Origin: Solirubrobacter soli DSM 22325
GTDB taxonomy: Bacteria; Actinomycetota; Thermoleophilia; Solirubrobacterales; Solirubrobacteraceae
NCBI RefSeq assembly: GCF_000423665.1
Contig: NZ_AUIK01000022.1
Span: 62,001-126,000 of the forward strand
Direction: 5' to 3'
DNA: 64,000 nucleotides
Made by a program: the position numbers and the translations under genes
Notes under the pieces: generated by a model
Seen by the model: the letters and a program-made list of their open reading frames with translations, nothing else
The model's database searches: none
Told to the model about the DNA's origin: nothing
In this document: positions 18,670 through 26,996 of the stretch, one piece after another
Position numbering within the stretch: the stretch's first letter is position 1
How the letters are laid out: each line of letters starts with the position of its first letter

Positions 18670-18688
18670 CGACTCCTCCCCAGGAGCG

Positions 18689-18712
18689 AAATGTTTCCGT
18701 TCGGAACTATTT
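18689..18712. promoter_or_regulatory. 24-bp imperfect palindrome, candidate MarR operator
   Basis: Nine of twelve base pairs match around a centre at 18700/18701: outer AAAT and ATTT, inner TTCCG and CGGAA. It lies in the 56-bp gap between the MarR gene stop (18726) and the hydrolase start (18669), 20 bp upstream of the latter. It is the natural place for the promoter and operator of the formamidase operon. Confidence 0.55.
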
Positions 18713-18725
18713 CAGATGGACGAAT

Positions 18726-19163
18726 TCAACGCAACGCGGCGAGCACGGAGGAGAGCGCGTCCAGCAGCGCTGCGGCCTCCCGCTCGTCGACGTCGCCGAG
18801 CAGCCGCTCGGCGGCGATCCGCTCGGAGAGCGCCGCGGCGAGGGTCTGCCCGCGCTCGGTGATGTGCACCAGCACGCCGCGCCGGTCGCGCGGGTCGGGC
18901 TTGCGATGCACGAGGTTGTCGGCGACGAGGCCGTCGACGAGGCGGGTGAGGCTCGCCGGCGGCAGCTGGGTGAACTCGGCGAGCTCGGACATGCGATGGC
19001 TTTCGCCGTGCACGAGCAGATTGAGCGCGCGCCAGCGCTCGACCGTGCAGTCGTGGTGGGCGAGCACGGCGGCGAGCCGGCGCGTCAGGCGCCGTTCCGC
19101 GTCGCTGATCGCGAGCACGAGCGCCTCACCGGTATGCAGCGTCCCAGCCTCTCCACTGGCCAC
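18726..19163 (-). CDS. MarR family transcriptional regulator
   Basis: 145 residues from a GTG start. Winged-helix signature: HRMSELAEFTQLPPASLTRL (recognition helix) followed by the KPDPRDRRGVLVHITERGQ wing, the DxRD motif being diagnostic of MarR. It is transcribed towards the formamidase operon with a palindrome between them, and is divergent from the AmiC-like gene with only 25 bp between starts. It probably represses one or both in response to an amide, acid or aromatic ligand (inference). Confidence 0.88.
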   Translation of the reverse strand: MASGEAGTLHTGEALVLAISDAERRLTRRLAAVLAHHDCTVERWRALNLLVHGESHRMSELAEFTQLPPASLTRLVDGLVADNLVHRKPDPRDRRGVLVHITERGQTLAAALSERIAAERLLGDVDEREAAALLDALSSVLAALR

Positions 19164-19188
19164 GTGTGGAAGACTAACGCCAGCGTCG

Positions 19189-20238
19189 ATGGACTCCGCC
19201 GTCAATGTTGCGCTGGTCGTCCCGCTGCACGGCTCGGCAGGGATCTTCGGTCCCTCGTGCGAGCTCTGCGCGCGCCTCGCCGTGGCCGAGGTCAACGCCG
19301 CCGACGGCGTGCTCGGGCGCGAGCTGCAATTGAGCGTGATCGACGGATCGAAGACCCCGGGCGCGGTCGCCGACGAGGTCGGCGCGCTGGCCGCGGCGGG
19401 CCTCGTCGACGCGGTCGTCGGCTGGCACATCTCGGCGGTGCGCCAGGTCGTCGCCCCGCGCGTCGCCGGGCTCGTCCCGTACGTGTACACCGCCCTGTAC
19501 GAGGGCGGCGAGCGCACGCCGGGCGTGTTCCTCACCGGCGAGGTCCCGTCACGACAGCTCCTGCCCGCGATGCAGTTCCTCAGCCGCGAGCACGGCGTCC
19601 GCCGCTGGGCGATCGTCGGCAACGACTACGTCTGGCCGCGCGTCACCGCCCGCGCCGCGCACGCCTACGCGGGCGCCCCGCACGGCAGCATCTGCCACGA
19701 GGTCTTCCGCCCGCTCGGCACCAGCGACTGGCGCGCGACGGTCGAGGCGGTCGAGCGCTCGCGCGCCGACGCCGTGCTGATGCTGCTCGTGGGGGAGGAC
19801 GCGGTGACCTTCAACCGGGCGTTCGCCGCCGCCGGCCTCGACCACGCGTGCCGTCGCCTGAGCACCTTGATCGACGAGAACACGCTCGCCGGCTCCGGGG
19901 CCGAGAACACCCGCGGGATCTGCGCCGCCGCGGCCTACTTCGAGACGCTCGCCACGCCCGAGTCGCTCGACTTCGGCTGGCGCTACACGCGCCGGTTCGG
20001 CCTCGACGCGCCGACGCTCAACAGCGTGGGGGAGTCGTGTTACGAGGGCATCCTGCTGCTCGAGGCGCTCGCCCGCCGCGCCGGCAGCCTCGACGTGGGC
20101 CGGATGACCGCGGCCGCCGAGGCGCTCTCCTACGCGGGCCCGCGCGGCGAGGTCCAGATGCGCCGCCGCCATCTCGACCAGCGCGTGTACCTGGCCGAGG
20201 CCCACGACCTCGAACTCGACGTCGTCGCGCAGCTGTAG
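19189..20238 (+). CDS. AmiC/FmdD-like periplasmic-binding-fold protein without signal peptide
   Basis: 349 residues of the type I periplasmic binding fold, closest in pattern to the AmiC, FmdD and UrtA group (VALVVPLHGSAGIFGPSCEL at the N-terminus, and VGWHISAVRQVVAPRV). The ATG start leads directly into the first beta strand, and no signal peptide or lipobox can be found, as in cytosolic AmiC, the amide sensor that controls AmiR in Pseudomonas. No AmiR/ANTAR gene is present in the window. Its position opposite the formamidase operon supports amide sensing rather than transport (inference). The stop abuts the next ATG directly. Confidence 0.8.
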   Translation: MDSAVNVALVVPLHGSAGIFGPSCELCARLAVAEVNAADGVLGRELQLSVIDGSKTPGAVADEVGALAAAGLVDAVVGWHISAVRQVVAPRVAGLVPYVYTALYEGGERTPGVFLTGEVPSRQLLPAMQFLSREHGVRRWAIVGNDYVWPRVTARAAHAYAGAPHGSICHEVFRPLGTSDWRATVEAVERSRADAVLMLLVGEDAVTFNRAFAAAGLDHACRRLSTLIDENTLAGSGAENTRGICAAAAYFETLATPESLDFGWRYTRRFGLDAPTLNSVGESCYEGILLLEALARRAGSLDVGRMTAAAEALSYAGPRGEVQMRRRHLDQRVYLAEAHDLELDVVAQL

Positions 20239-20865
20239 ATGCCGCTCGAACGCTATGGGGTCCTCAAGGCGAGGATCCTCGACCGGCGCTCGGCCACGTC
20301 CCGCGATCCGCACTACCACGTGCTCTGTGGCGTCGGCACCACCCGCTGGCGGGTCGCGATCAACTCGTGGTCGGACATCAAGCCCTCCGAGGTCGCGCAG
20401 GCGGTCATCCCCCGCTTCGCGCACCCGATCCTGGACCGGGTCGAGGCGCTCAACGAGGGCTGGCACGTGCTCGACCGCGGCCTCGACTACGTCCGCGGCG
20501 ACCTCTGCCGCCCCGAGCAGTTCACGCCGCTCCCGCTCTCCAAGCCGGGGGCGAACAACGACCTCAACGAGCTCTTCGACCTCCATCTGACCCGCGACGC
20601 GCTGCTGTACGCGTTCGGTGAGCCGTGGGGTCCGGACGACGCCAAGGACCCTCTCTTCGGGTTCCGGCCCGGCCGCGGCATCCACGACGTCCACGCCAAC
20701 CAGGGCAACCTGCGCCAGTTCAAGCGCGACGACGGCGTCTGGCAGGACGGCGGCCTGATCGTGCGGGCGGGCGCCAGCTGGACCGCGATCCTGCTGCGCT
20801 TCCAGTCGCAGTCGTGGACGACCGACGACCGCACCGGCCACGCCCGATCTGCCAGGGTTCCGTGA
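20239..20865 (+). CDS. DUF2278 family protein
   Basis: 208 residues. It carries the family landmarks YGVLKARILDR at the N-terminus, a DLNELFDLHL stretch, GRGIHDVHANQGN and QDGGLIV, with FQSQSWTTD near the C-terminus. The conserved His/Asp/Asn pattern suggests an enzyme or nuclease-like site, but no function is established for the family. It starts the base after the AmiC-like stop, so it is probably co-transcribed with it. Confidence 0.82.
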   Translation: MPLERYGVLKARILDRRSATSRDPHYHVLCGVGTTRWRVAINSWSDIKPSEVAQAVIPRFAHPILDRVEALNEGWHVLDRGLDYVRGDLCRPEQFTPLPLSKPGANNDLNELFDLHLTRDALLYAFGEPWGPDDAKDPLFGFRPGRGIHDVHANQGNLRQFKRDDGVWQDGGLIVRAGASWTAILLRFQSQSWTTDDRTGHARSARVP

Positions 20866-21261
20866 ATGCCGAGACCGCCTCTGCCCGACGAGCTCCAGGC
20901 GCTGCTGCGCGAGCCCAACCCCGCCGTGATGGCGTCGCTCAAGCCGGACGGGAGCCCGCTCAGCGTTGCCACGTGGTACCTGTGGGAGCCCGACGGCCGC
21001 GTGCTCATCAACCTGGACCACAGCCGAGCCCGGCTCGAGCACCTGCGCGCCGACCCGCGCGTCTCGCTGACCGTGCTGGACAGCAATTGGTACCGCCACG
21101 TGAGCCTGCAGGGGCGGGTTGCCGAGCTCGCGGCCGACGAGGACCTGAAGGACATCGACCGGCTCTCCGTCCAGTACCGCGGTGAGCCCTACGGCAATCG
21201 CGAGAGCGCGCGCGTCAGCGCCTGGATCGAGATCGATCGTTGGCACGCGTGGAACGTCTGA
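20866..21261 (+). CDS. PPOX-class (pyridoxamine oxidase-like) F420/FMN-binding protein
   Basis: 131 residues of split-barrel flavin-binding fold: AVMASLKPDGSPLSVATWYL (substrate strand), then LINLDHSRARLEHLRADPRV and the closing WIEIDRWHAW. In actinobacteria such small PPOX proteins are usually F420-dependent reductases. The ATG directly follows the DUF2278 stop. Substrate unknown. It ends 17 bp before the leu leader peptide. Confidence 0.82.
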   Translation: MPRPPLPDELQALLREPNPAVMASLKPDGSPLSVATWYLWEPDGRVLINLDHSRARLEHLRADPRVSLTVLDSNWYRHVSLQGRVAELAADEDLKDIDRLSVQYRGEPYGNRESARVSAWIEIDRWHAWNV

Positions 21262-21278
21262 GCTAGTCTTTGCCGCGA

Positions 21279-21335
21279 ATGGCGTTCTCGCTCGGCCTTT
21301 CCCTTCTTCTTCTCCTCCCCCGCAAGGGGGATTAA
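21279..21335 (+). CDS. Leucine-rich leader peptide of leuA
   Basis: An 18-codon ORF reading MAFSLGLSLLLLLPRKGD. Seven of 18 residues are Leu, five in a row (CTT CTT CTT CTC CTC). CTT is a poor codon in this genome, which would favour ribosome slowing when Leu-tRNA is scarce. It lies 69 nt upstream of leuA on the same strand. Leader peptides of this kind are known for actinobacterial leuA. Its own Shine-Dalgarno is weak (sequence before ATG is TTGCCGCGA). Confidence 0.72.
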   Translation: MAFSLGLSLLLLLPRKGD

Positions 21336-21400
21336 CGCGTGGGCGGCCGCTAAGCCGCGAGAGAAGACGAAGCAGGAGCAGGCCAAACTTCAAAGGAGAA
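21303..21400 (+). promoter_or_regulatory. leuA attenuator with leucine codons complementary to the leuA ribosome site
   Basis: The leucine codon run 21303-21314 pairs with 21361-21372 (11 of 12). Part of the same run, TTCTCCT at 21310-21316, is an exact complement of AGGAGAA (21394-21400), the leuA Shine-Dalgarno. Further hairpins are CCCCC-GCAA-GGGGG (21317-21330) and GCGGC with GCCGC (about 21343-21358). A ribosome stalled on the Leu codons would hide the anti-Shine-Dalgarno and free leuA. There is no T-run, so translational attenuation fits better than transcriptional (inference). Confidence 0.55.
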
Positions 21401-21404
21401 CGTC

Positions 21405-22979
21405 ATGGACCCCAACCGGGTCATCATCTTCGATACGACCTTGAGAGACGGCGAGCAGTCGCCGGGCATCTCGCTCAACGCGACCGAGAAGCTGGAGATC
21501 GCCCAGCAGCTCGCGCGGCTCGGCGTCGATGTCATCGAGGCTGGTTTCCCGATCGCCTCCCCGGGTGATTTCCAGGCCGTACGGGCGATCGCCCGCGAGG
21601 TCCAAGGCCCGGTGATCGCGGGTCTGGCTCGCGCCCATGCGGCTGACATCGAGCGAGCGGCGGAGGCGGTGCGCGACGCGGAGCGCCCGCGCGTGCACAC
21701 GTTCATCTCCACGAGCGACATCCACATCCAGCACCAGCTGCAGTCCACTCGCTCCGACGTGCTGGGCCAGGCGCGCGCCGCCGTCGCGCACGCCCGCTCC
21801 TTGGTCGAGGACGTCGAGTTCAGCCCGATGGACGCCACCCGCGCCGACGTCGAGTTCACCGCCGAGGTCCTGCAGGCGGCGCTCGAAGAGGGTGCGACCA
21901 CGATCAACATCCCCGACACCGTCGGCTACACGATGCCCGACGAGTACGCCGCGTTCCTGACCCGCCTGTACGAGTTGGTCCCGGGCCTGAACGACGTCGT
22001 GCTCTCCGTCCACTGCCACAACGATCTGGGCCTGGCCGTGGCCAACTCCTTCGCCGGCCTGAAGGCGGGCGCGCGGCAGGTCGAGTGCGCGATCAACGGC
22101 CTCGGCGAGCGCGCCGGCAACGCGTCGCTGGAGGAGATCGTGATGCTCCTGCGCACCCGCGAGGCCGACATCGGGCTGACGACCGGCATCAACACCAAGG
22201 AGATCGCCCGCGCCTCGCGGATGGTCTCGCGCCTGACCGGCTACAGCGTGCAGCCCAACAAGGCCGTCGTGGGCCGCAACGCGTTCCAGCACGAGTCCGG
22301 CATCCACCAGGACGGCGTCCTGAAGGAGCGCTCGACCTACGAGATCATGTCCGCCGCCTCCGTCGGCTTCGACGACGTGAGCTCGATCGTCCTCGGCAAG
22401 CACTCCGGCCGCCACGCCCTGCAGTCGGCGCTGATGGACCTCGGCTACGACGTGTCCGGCCAGACGCTCAACCAGGCGTTCAAGCGCTTCAAGGAGCTCG
22501 CGGACAAGAAGAAGACCGTCACCGCGATGGACCTCGAGGCGCTGGTCACCGACGAGCTGCGCTCCGACGTGCACGCGTACACGCTCGAGTGGTTCGACGT
22601 CGAGGCCTCGACGCGGCGCCCGCCGCACGCGACGGTCTCGATCGTCACCCCCGACGGCGACACCGTGCGCGGCGACTTCACCGGCGACGGCCCGATCGAC
22701 GCGATCTTCCGCGCGATCAACTCCGCCACCCGCCGCGAGGTCAAGCTCCGCGAGTTCCGGATCGACGCCGTCACCGGCGGCCAGGACGCCCTCGGCGAGG
22801 CGTCCGTGATCCTCGAGCTCTCGGGCTCCACCGCCGCCGGTCAGGGCGTCTCGACCGACATCATCGAGGCCGCCGCGCTGGCCTACGTGCGCGCACTCTC
22901 CAACGTCGAGCGCAAGGTCGTCCTGGCGGCCGAGGAGCCCGAGGCGGCGACGCCGCTCGAGCTCACCGGCACCCCCTAG
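21405..22979 (+). CDS. leuA: 2-isopropylmalate synthase
   Basis: 524 residues, the usual length of bacterial type-1 LeuA. The N-terminal TIM barrel has IIFDTTLRDGEQSPGISLN with the metal-binding Asp and the substrate Arg, plus SVHCHNDLGLAVANS with the metal His pair; the C-terminal part is the leucine-feedback LeuA_dimer domain. It condenses acetyl-CoA with 2-oxoisovalerate, the first step of leucine synthesis. A strong AAAGGAG lies 7 nt before ATG, and a leucine leader precedes it. leuCDB are about 5.6 kb downstream, separated by unrelated minus-strand genes. Its TAG interlocks as CTAG with the convergent gene. Confidence 0.96.
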   Translation: MDPNRVIIFDTTLRDGEQSPGISLNATEKLEIAQQLARLGVDVIEAGFPIASPGDFQAVRAIAREVQGPVIAGLARAHAADIERAAEAVRDAERPRVHTFISTSDIHIQHQLQSTRSDVLGQARAAVAHARSLVEDVEFSPMDATRADVEFTAEVLQAALEEGATTINIPDTVGYTMPDEYAAFLTRLYELVPGLNDVVLSVHCHNDLGLAVANSFAGLKAGARQVECAINGLGERAGNASLEEIVMLLRTREADIGLTTGINTKEIARASRMVSRLTGYSVQPNKAVVGRNAFQHESGIHQDGVLKERSTYEIMSAASVGFDDVSSIVLGKHSGRHALQSALMDLGYDVSGQTLNQAFKRFKELADKKKTVTAMDLEALVTDELRSDVHAYTLEWFDVEASTRRPPHATVSIVTPDGDTVRGDFTGDGPIDAIFRAINSATRREVKLREFRIDAVTGGQDALGEASVILELSGSTAAGQGVSTDIIEAAALAYVRALSNVERKVVLAAEEPEAATPLELTGTP

Positions 22980-24586
22980 CTGCAGGTGACCCGGCCGTGG
23001 TCGTCGAGCGTGAAGTCACGCACCGGCGGCGGGCACGGCCGGGTCACGTTCGTCCCGTCGTAGTCGCGCACGGTCAGCTCGTGGCCGGTGGTGAGCACGG
23101 CGATCCTCAGGTCGGACTGCTCGATCGCCGCGACCTCGGCCGGCGCTCCCAGGTCGACGCGGTTCCACGTGACCAGACGCCCGCCGGTGATCTGCAGGCC
23201 GACGGTCACCACTCCGTCGGCGATCGGCTCCGCGCCCGCGACGTGGAGGTGCGTGCGCCGCCCGCGCCACACGACCAGCGGGCCGCGGACCCGCAGCGAG
23301 ACGCCCTTGTCCACGTCCGGATAGGCGCCGGTCACGGTGTCTCCGGCGCCGTCAGCGGTCAGATAGGCCCCGATGCCGGTGTCGCCGACCGCGACCTGCT
23401 TCATCCCGCTGGCGGACGCGGGCGTTCCGGTGATCGCGCCCGTCGTGAGGTCGTACACGGTCAGCGTCTCGCCGCGCCGGTGCACGGCGGCGAAGCGGCC
23501 GGCCATCGCGACGCCGATGAAGTCCTTCGCCGCGCCGAGGGCGATGGCCGTGGGTCCGGCGCACCCGACGATGCCGGCACCGTTTCGGTAGACGCGGGCC
23601 GTCGCGCTCTGGATGAGCGTCGCCTCCGTCGGCGGGCCACAGGGGACCTCGCCGGGAAGCGGGCCCTGGACCGTCTGGCCGTCATGGCGCCAGGTCAGCC
23701 GGTCGCCCTCGCGCGTGAGCGTGGTGGTCGTCCGGTCGAAGCGGTCCAGTATCAGCCCGTTGGAGTCGATGCGGGTGGTCGCCGGTTCGTCCACGACGCA
23801 GGCCACGCCGCCCGTCGTCACGACCACGTCCCCGACCGCGTCCCCTCTACAGAACGTGCGGGTCCGGCCCGAGGCGGCGCGCAGCACCTGCACGTCGGCG
23901 CCCGCCGGGTCGCCGCCGATCCCGTAGAAGTACGAGCGGGTGTAGACCGTCGTACCCACCACCCACAGCGCTTCGAGGCCGCCGCCGGCGGAGGCCGAGT
24001 CATCCAGGTACGCCTCGCCGATCAGCCGGCGCGGGTGGTCGCGGTAGCGCACATAGACGCTGCCGTCGGCAGCCTCGACGCGCAGGTTGCCGACCCGGAG
24101 GAGGGTGCCGGCCGCCGTCGTCCGGTAGTCGGACACCCAATCCAGCGCGTAGTACCCGTGGTCGTCGGTCACCAGCACGCTGCCCGCCAGCGCGACCGTC
24201 TGGCCTGGAAGTGGATGCGCGTTGATGTAGGCCGTCCGGCCGGCGATCCAGCTCGCCACTCCCGACGCCGTCACCAGGAGTTGCCTCACCGGGTCGCCCG
24301 GCGTTCCGCGCACGGTCCTCACACGTCGGCGGAGGTCATGGACCGTCACCCGCCGCTCGCGGACGACCGCGGCGTAGTGCCCCGCGAGCCGATACTGCTG
24401 CACGCGGCCGAGCGCGATCGGGCGATGGCCGCGCATGCACGCGTAAGTGCGCGTCGAGGACCAGTAGATCCGCGCCTCGCCGTTCGCGGCCAACGTGCGG
24501 GCCGTGGCCGCTCCGCAGACGGGTCGCGCGTCGGCGACGCCGGCGGGGAGGAGGAGCAGACCGATCGAGACGAGCAGAACGCGCAT
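22976..24586 (-). CDS. Secreted beta-propeller-like protein of unknown function
   Basis: 536 residues with a signal peptide (MRVLLVSIGLLLLPAGVADA, then RPVCG). The rest is beta-rich with weak repeats such as ALAGSVLVTDDHGYYALDW and AVHRRGETLTVYDLTTGAIT, suggesting a propeller of the kind in WD40/TolB-like secreted proteins of this lineage. No catalytic motif is recognised. Stop codon interlocks with leuA (CTAG). Expressed alone or ahead of nothing obvious; function unknown. Confidence 0.6.
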   Translation of the reverse strand: MRVLLVSIGLLLLPAGVADARPVCGAATARTLAANGEARIYWSSTRTYACMRGHRPIALGRVQQYRLAGHYAAVVRERRVTVHDLRRRVRTVRGTPGDPVRQLLVTASGVASWIAGRTAYINAHPLPGQTVALAGSVLVTDDHGYYALDWVSDYRTTAAGTLLRVGNLRVEAADGSVYVRYRDHPRRLIGEAYLDDSASAGGGLEALWVVGTTVYTRSYFYGIGGDPAGADVQVLRAASGRTRTFCRGDAVGDVVVTTGGVACVVDEPATTRIDSNGLILDRFDRTTTTLTREGDRLTWRHDGQTVQGPLPGEVPCGPPTEATLIQSATARVYRNGAGIVGCAGPTAIALGAAKDFIGVAMAGRFAAVHRRGETLTVYDLTTGAITGTPASASGMKQVAVGDTGIGAYLTADGAGDTVTGAYPDVDKGVSLRVRGPLVVWRGRRTHLHVAGAEPIADGVVTVGLQITGGRLVTWNRVDLGAPAEVAAIEQSDLRIAVLTTGHELTVRDYDGTNVTRPCPPPVRDFTLDDHGRVTCS

Positions 24587-24624
24587 GCGCCTTCAACGAA
24601 GGCGCATGCGCCGAGTTGCGCGGC

Positions 24625-25755
24625 CTACTTCGTGAGCTTGAGCGCGACGTTCGCGGTCGCGCGCTGTCCGTCGCCGCCCACCGCGCTGAGCTTGAGCGCG
24701 TAGGTGCCGGTGGCCGCGCGGGCCTTCCAGCGGATCACGTTCGCGCCTTCGTTGCTCGTGGTGCGGACGGTCGCGACCGTCTTGCCGCCGCGGGTGACGG
24801 TGAGCGTCGTGTCGGCGGCCGCGGTGGCGGCGTAGCGGAGCGTCAGCACGCGGCCCGTCTTGACCGCGAGCTTGGTGCCCGGGGTGGCGAGCAGCAGCTT
24901 GGTCGCGGGCTCGCCCTGCGGGCCCTGGGCGCCCGTCGGGCCGGCGGGACCGGCAGGGCCGGCCGGACCCGGCGTGCTGAGGTCCTTGGTCGCGACGCCG
25001 TCGGCGGTGTTGGCGATCAGGTGGTTGTCGCCGTAGTCGTTGATCTGGCCCGCGCCGAGCGGCTGCAGGCCGAGTGCGTTGGCGAAGAGCGTCGTGCCGG
25101 TCAGCCACGCGATGCCGTTGTCGGCGACGCTCAGCGCGGTCCCGGAGTTCGAGATCGTCGCGTCCTTGACGGTGACGTTGGCGGAGCCGCCGGCGCCGGG
25201 GGCGACCGCGACGCCGTTGACGCAGTTGTCGGCGACGTCGGCGCGGTTGATCATCACGTTCACCGGGCTGGTGGGCGCGATGTCGATCGCCTTCTGCTGC
25301 CGGGTGATCCGCACGTCCTCGAGGCGGACCGTGCCGGCCTTGAGGATGCGGACGCCGCTCACGCCGGCGTAGCCGCACGCGGAGCCGTTGGCGCCGCCGG
25401 TGATCGCGAGCCCGCGCAGCACGACGTTGTCGGTCGCGCCCGCGTTGATGACCACGCCGTAGGTGCCCGTGTTGAGGATCCCGCCGGAGATCCCGGCCAT
25501 GTCGATCGTGATCGCCTTGGTGATCGTCACCGCGCCGAACCCGCCCGGATCGAGCACGTTGATCTCGCCCCCGGCAGCGGTCTCCGCGATCGCGCCGGCG
25601 AACGTCTTGCACGGCGCCGTCCGCGAGCACGGGTTGACGTCGTCGCCGACGCCGGAGACCCAGGTGCGGGTCGCCTGGGCGTTGGCTTGGGTGGCGAAGG
25701 TCAAAAGGAGGGCGCCGGCGATCAGCAGGGCGCGCAGGGGCGAGCGTCGTGACAT
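24625..25755 (-). CDS. Secreted parallel beta-helix protein with short collagen-like stretch (copy 1)
   Basis: 376 residues with a signal peptide ending at [18 protein letters not shown] and [16 protein letters not shown] open a right-handed beta-helix (pectin-lyase-like) domain to about residue 240, as in proteins that list sequential parallel-repeat turns. Next is a collagen-like G-x-y run ([19 protein letters not shown]), then an Ig/Fn3-like C-terminal domain ending LKLSAVGGDGQRATANVALK. No polysaccharide-lyase active site is recognised. It is a tandem paralogue of the gene at 25789-26949. Surface or biofilm role is inference. Confidence 0.72.
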   Translation of the reverse strand: MSRRSPLRALLIAGALLLTFATQANAQATRTWVSGVGDDVNPCSRTAPCKTFAGAIAETAAGGEINVLDPGGFGAVTITKAITIDMAGISGGILNTGTYGVVINAGATDNVVLRGLAITGGANGSACGYAGVSGVRILKAGTVRLEDVRITRQQKAIDIAPTSPVNVMINRADVADNCVNGVAVAPGAGGSANVTVKDATISNSGTALSVADNGIAWLTGTTLFANALGLQPLGAGQINDYGDNHLIANTADGVATKDLSTPGPAGPAGPAGPTGAQGPQGEPATKLLLATPGTKLAVKTGRVLTLRYAATAAADTTLTVTRGGKTVATVRTTSNEGANVIRWKARAATGTYALKLSAVGGDGQRATANVALKLTK

Positions 25756-25788
25756 CGCCCCTGTAGTCGGCCGGAACGCCCCCAGGTG

Positions 25789-26949
25789 TCAGCGCGTGAG
25801 CTTCAGCGCCACGCTCGTCTTGGCCGTCTGCCCGTCGGCGCCGACCGCGATCAGCGTGAGCGTGTAGGCACCGGCGGCCGCGGCCTTCTTGCCCGCCTTG
25901 CCGTTCCACTTGATCGTGTTCGCGCCGGCCTTGGCCGCGGTGTTGACGGTCGCGATCTTCTTGGTGCCCTTGGCGATCGTCAGCGTGCTCTTGGCCGCGG
26001 TCGTGGCCGCGTAGCTGAGCGACACGGCCTTGCCGGCCTTGAACGTCAGCTTCGGCTGGGAGGCGGCGACGAGCAGCTTGATCGCGGGCTCGCCCGCCGG
26101 ACCCTGCGGGCCGGTGGCGCCGGTGGGGCCGGCCGGTCCTTGCGGGCCGGGGACGGCCGCGTTCTGGGTCGGCTTGGTCGTCGGCGCGCCGTTGTCGGTG
26201 TTGCCGATCGACGTGGTGTTGCCATCGTCGGTGATCGTGCCGGTGCCGAGAGGCTGCAGGCCGAGCGCGTTGCCGAACAACGTGACGCCCGACAACCAGG
26301 CGGCGCCGTTGTCGCCGACGCTCAATCCGGTGCCCGAGTTGGAGATCGAGCTGTCCTGCACGAGCAGCTGAGCGGTCGCACCCGCCGGGGCGACCTTGAT
26401 GCCGTACGCGCAGTTGTCGCTGATGTCGACCCGGTTCACGAAGACCTTCGCCGGGGTCGTGTTCGCGATCTCGATGCCGTTCTGCTGGCGGGCGATGCGC
26501 GAGTCCTCGATGCGCAGCGACCTCGCCTTGAGCACCCGGACCCCGGAGGTCCCGGCATACGCGCACGGCGCGATCGGCGGGGTCGTGTCGTCGGATCCGT
26601 AGATGTCGAGACCGCGGAGCACGACGTCGCCGTCGGTGTTGACGATGACGCCGTTGATGCCGGAGTTCAGAACCCCGCCGAGCACCGAGCGGGTGTCGAT
26701 CGTGATCGGCTTGGTGATCGTCACCGCGCCGAAGCCGCCCGAATCGGTCGCGTTGATCTCGCCGCCCGACGCGGTCTTGCTGATGGCGCCGGCGAACGTC
26801 TTGCAGGGCGCGGTGCGCGAACACGGGTTGGCGTCGTCGCCGACGCCGGAGACCCAGGTACGCGTCGCCTGGGCGTGTGCCGCCGGCGTGAAGGAGAGAA
26901 CGACGGCCACAGCGGCGAGAACCGCGGGCAATGTAAGAGTTCTGAACAC
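25789..26949 (-). CDS. Secreted parallel beta-helix protein with short collagen-like stretch (copy 2)
   Basis: 386 residues with the same plan as its downstream neighbour: signal peptide, [20 protein letters not shown] opening, beta-helix, a collagen-like run ([19 protein letters not shown]), and an Ig-like C-terminal domain ending [19 protein letters not shown]. The two are separated by 33 bp and clearly arose by tandem duplication. The helix domain N-terminus is nearly identical while the middle has diverged. The Gly-rich collagen-like linker position is conserved. Confidence 0.72.
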   Translation of the reverse strand: MFRTLTLPAVLAAVAVVLSFTPAAHAQATRTWVSGVGDDANPCSRTAPCKTFAGAISKTASGGEINATDSGGFGAVTITKPITIDTRSVLGGVLNSGINGVIVNTDGDVVLRGLDIYGSDDTTPPIAPCAYAGTSGVRVLKARSLRIEDSRIARQQNGIEIANTTPAKVFVNRVDISDNCAYGIKVAPAGATAQLLVQDSSISNSGTGLSVGDNGAAWLSGVTLFGNALGLQPLGTGTITDDGNTTSIGNTDNGAPTTKPTQNAAVPGPQGPAGPTGATGPQGPAGEPAIKLLVAASQPKLTFKAGKAVSLSYAATTAAKSTLTIAKGTKKIATVNTAAKAGANTIKWNGKAGKKAAAAGAYTLTLIAVGADGQTAKTSVALKLTR

Positions 26950-26996
26950 TGCGGCGCACTGTGCTGCACGCGCGGCGACGGTCCCAGCCCGAAGGT

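Noticed and set aside
17431..19188. Upstream extension of the AmiC-like frame
   Set aside because: It crosses the MarR and hydrolase genes on the opposite strand; the family N-terminus begins at ATG 19189.
21300..21404. Classical transcription attenuator terminator before leuA
   Set aside because: Hairpins exist but no T-run follows any of them; Shine-Dalgarno sequestration explains the sequence better.
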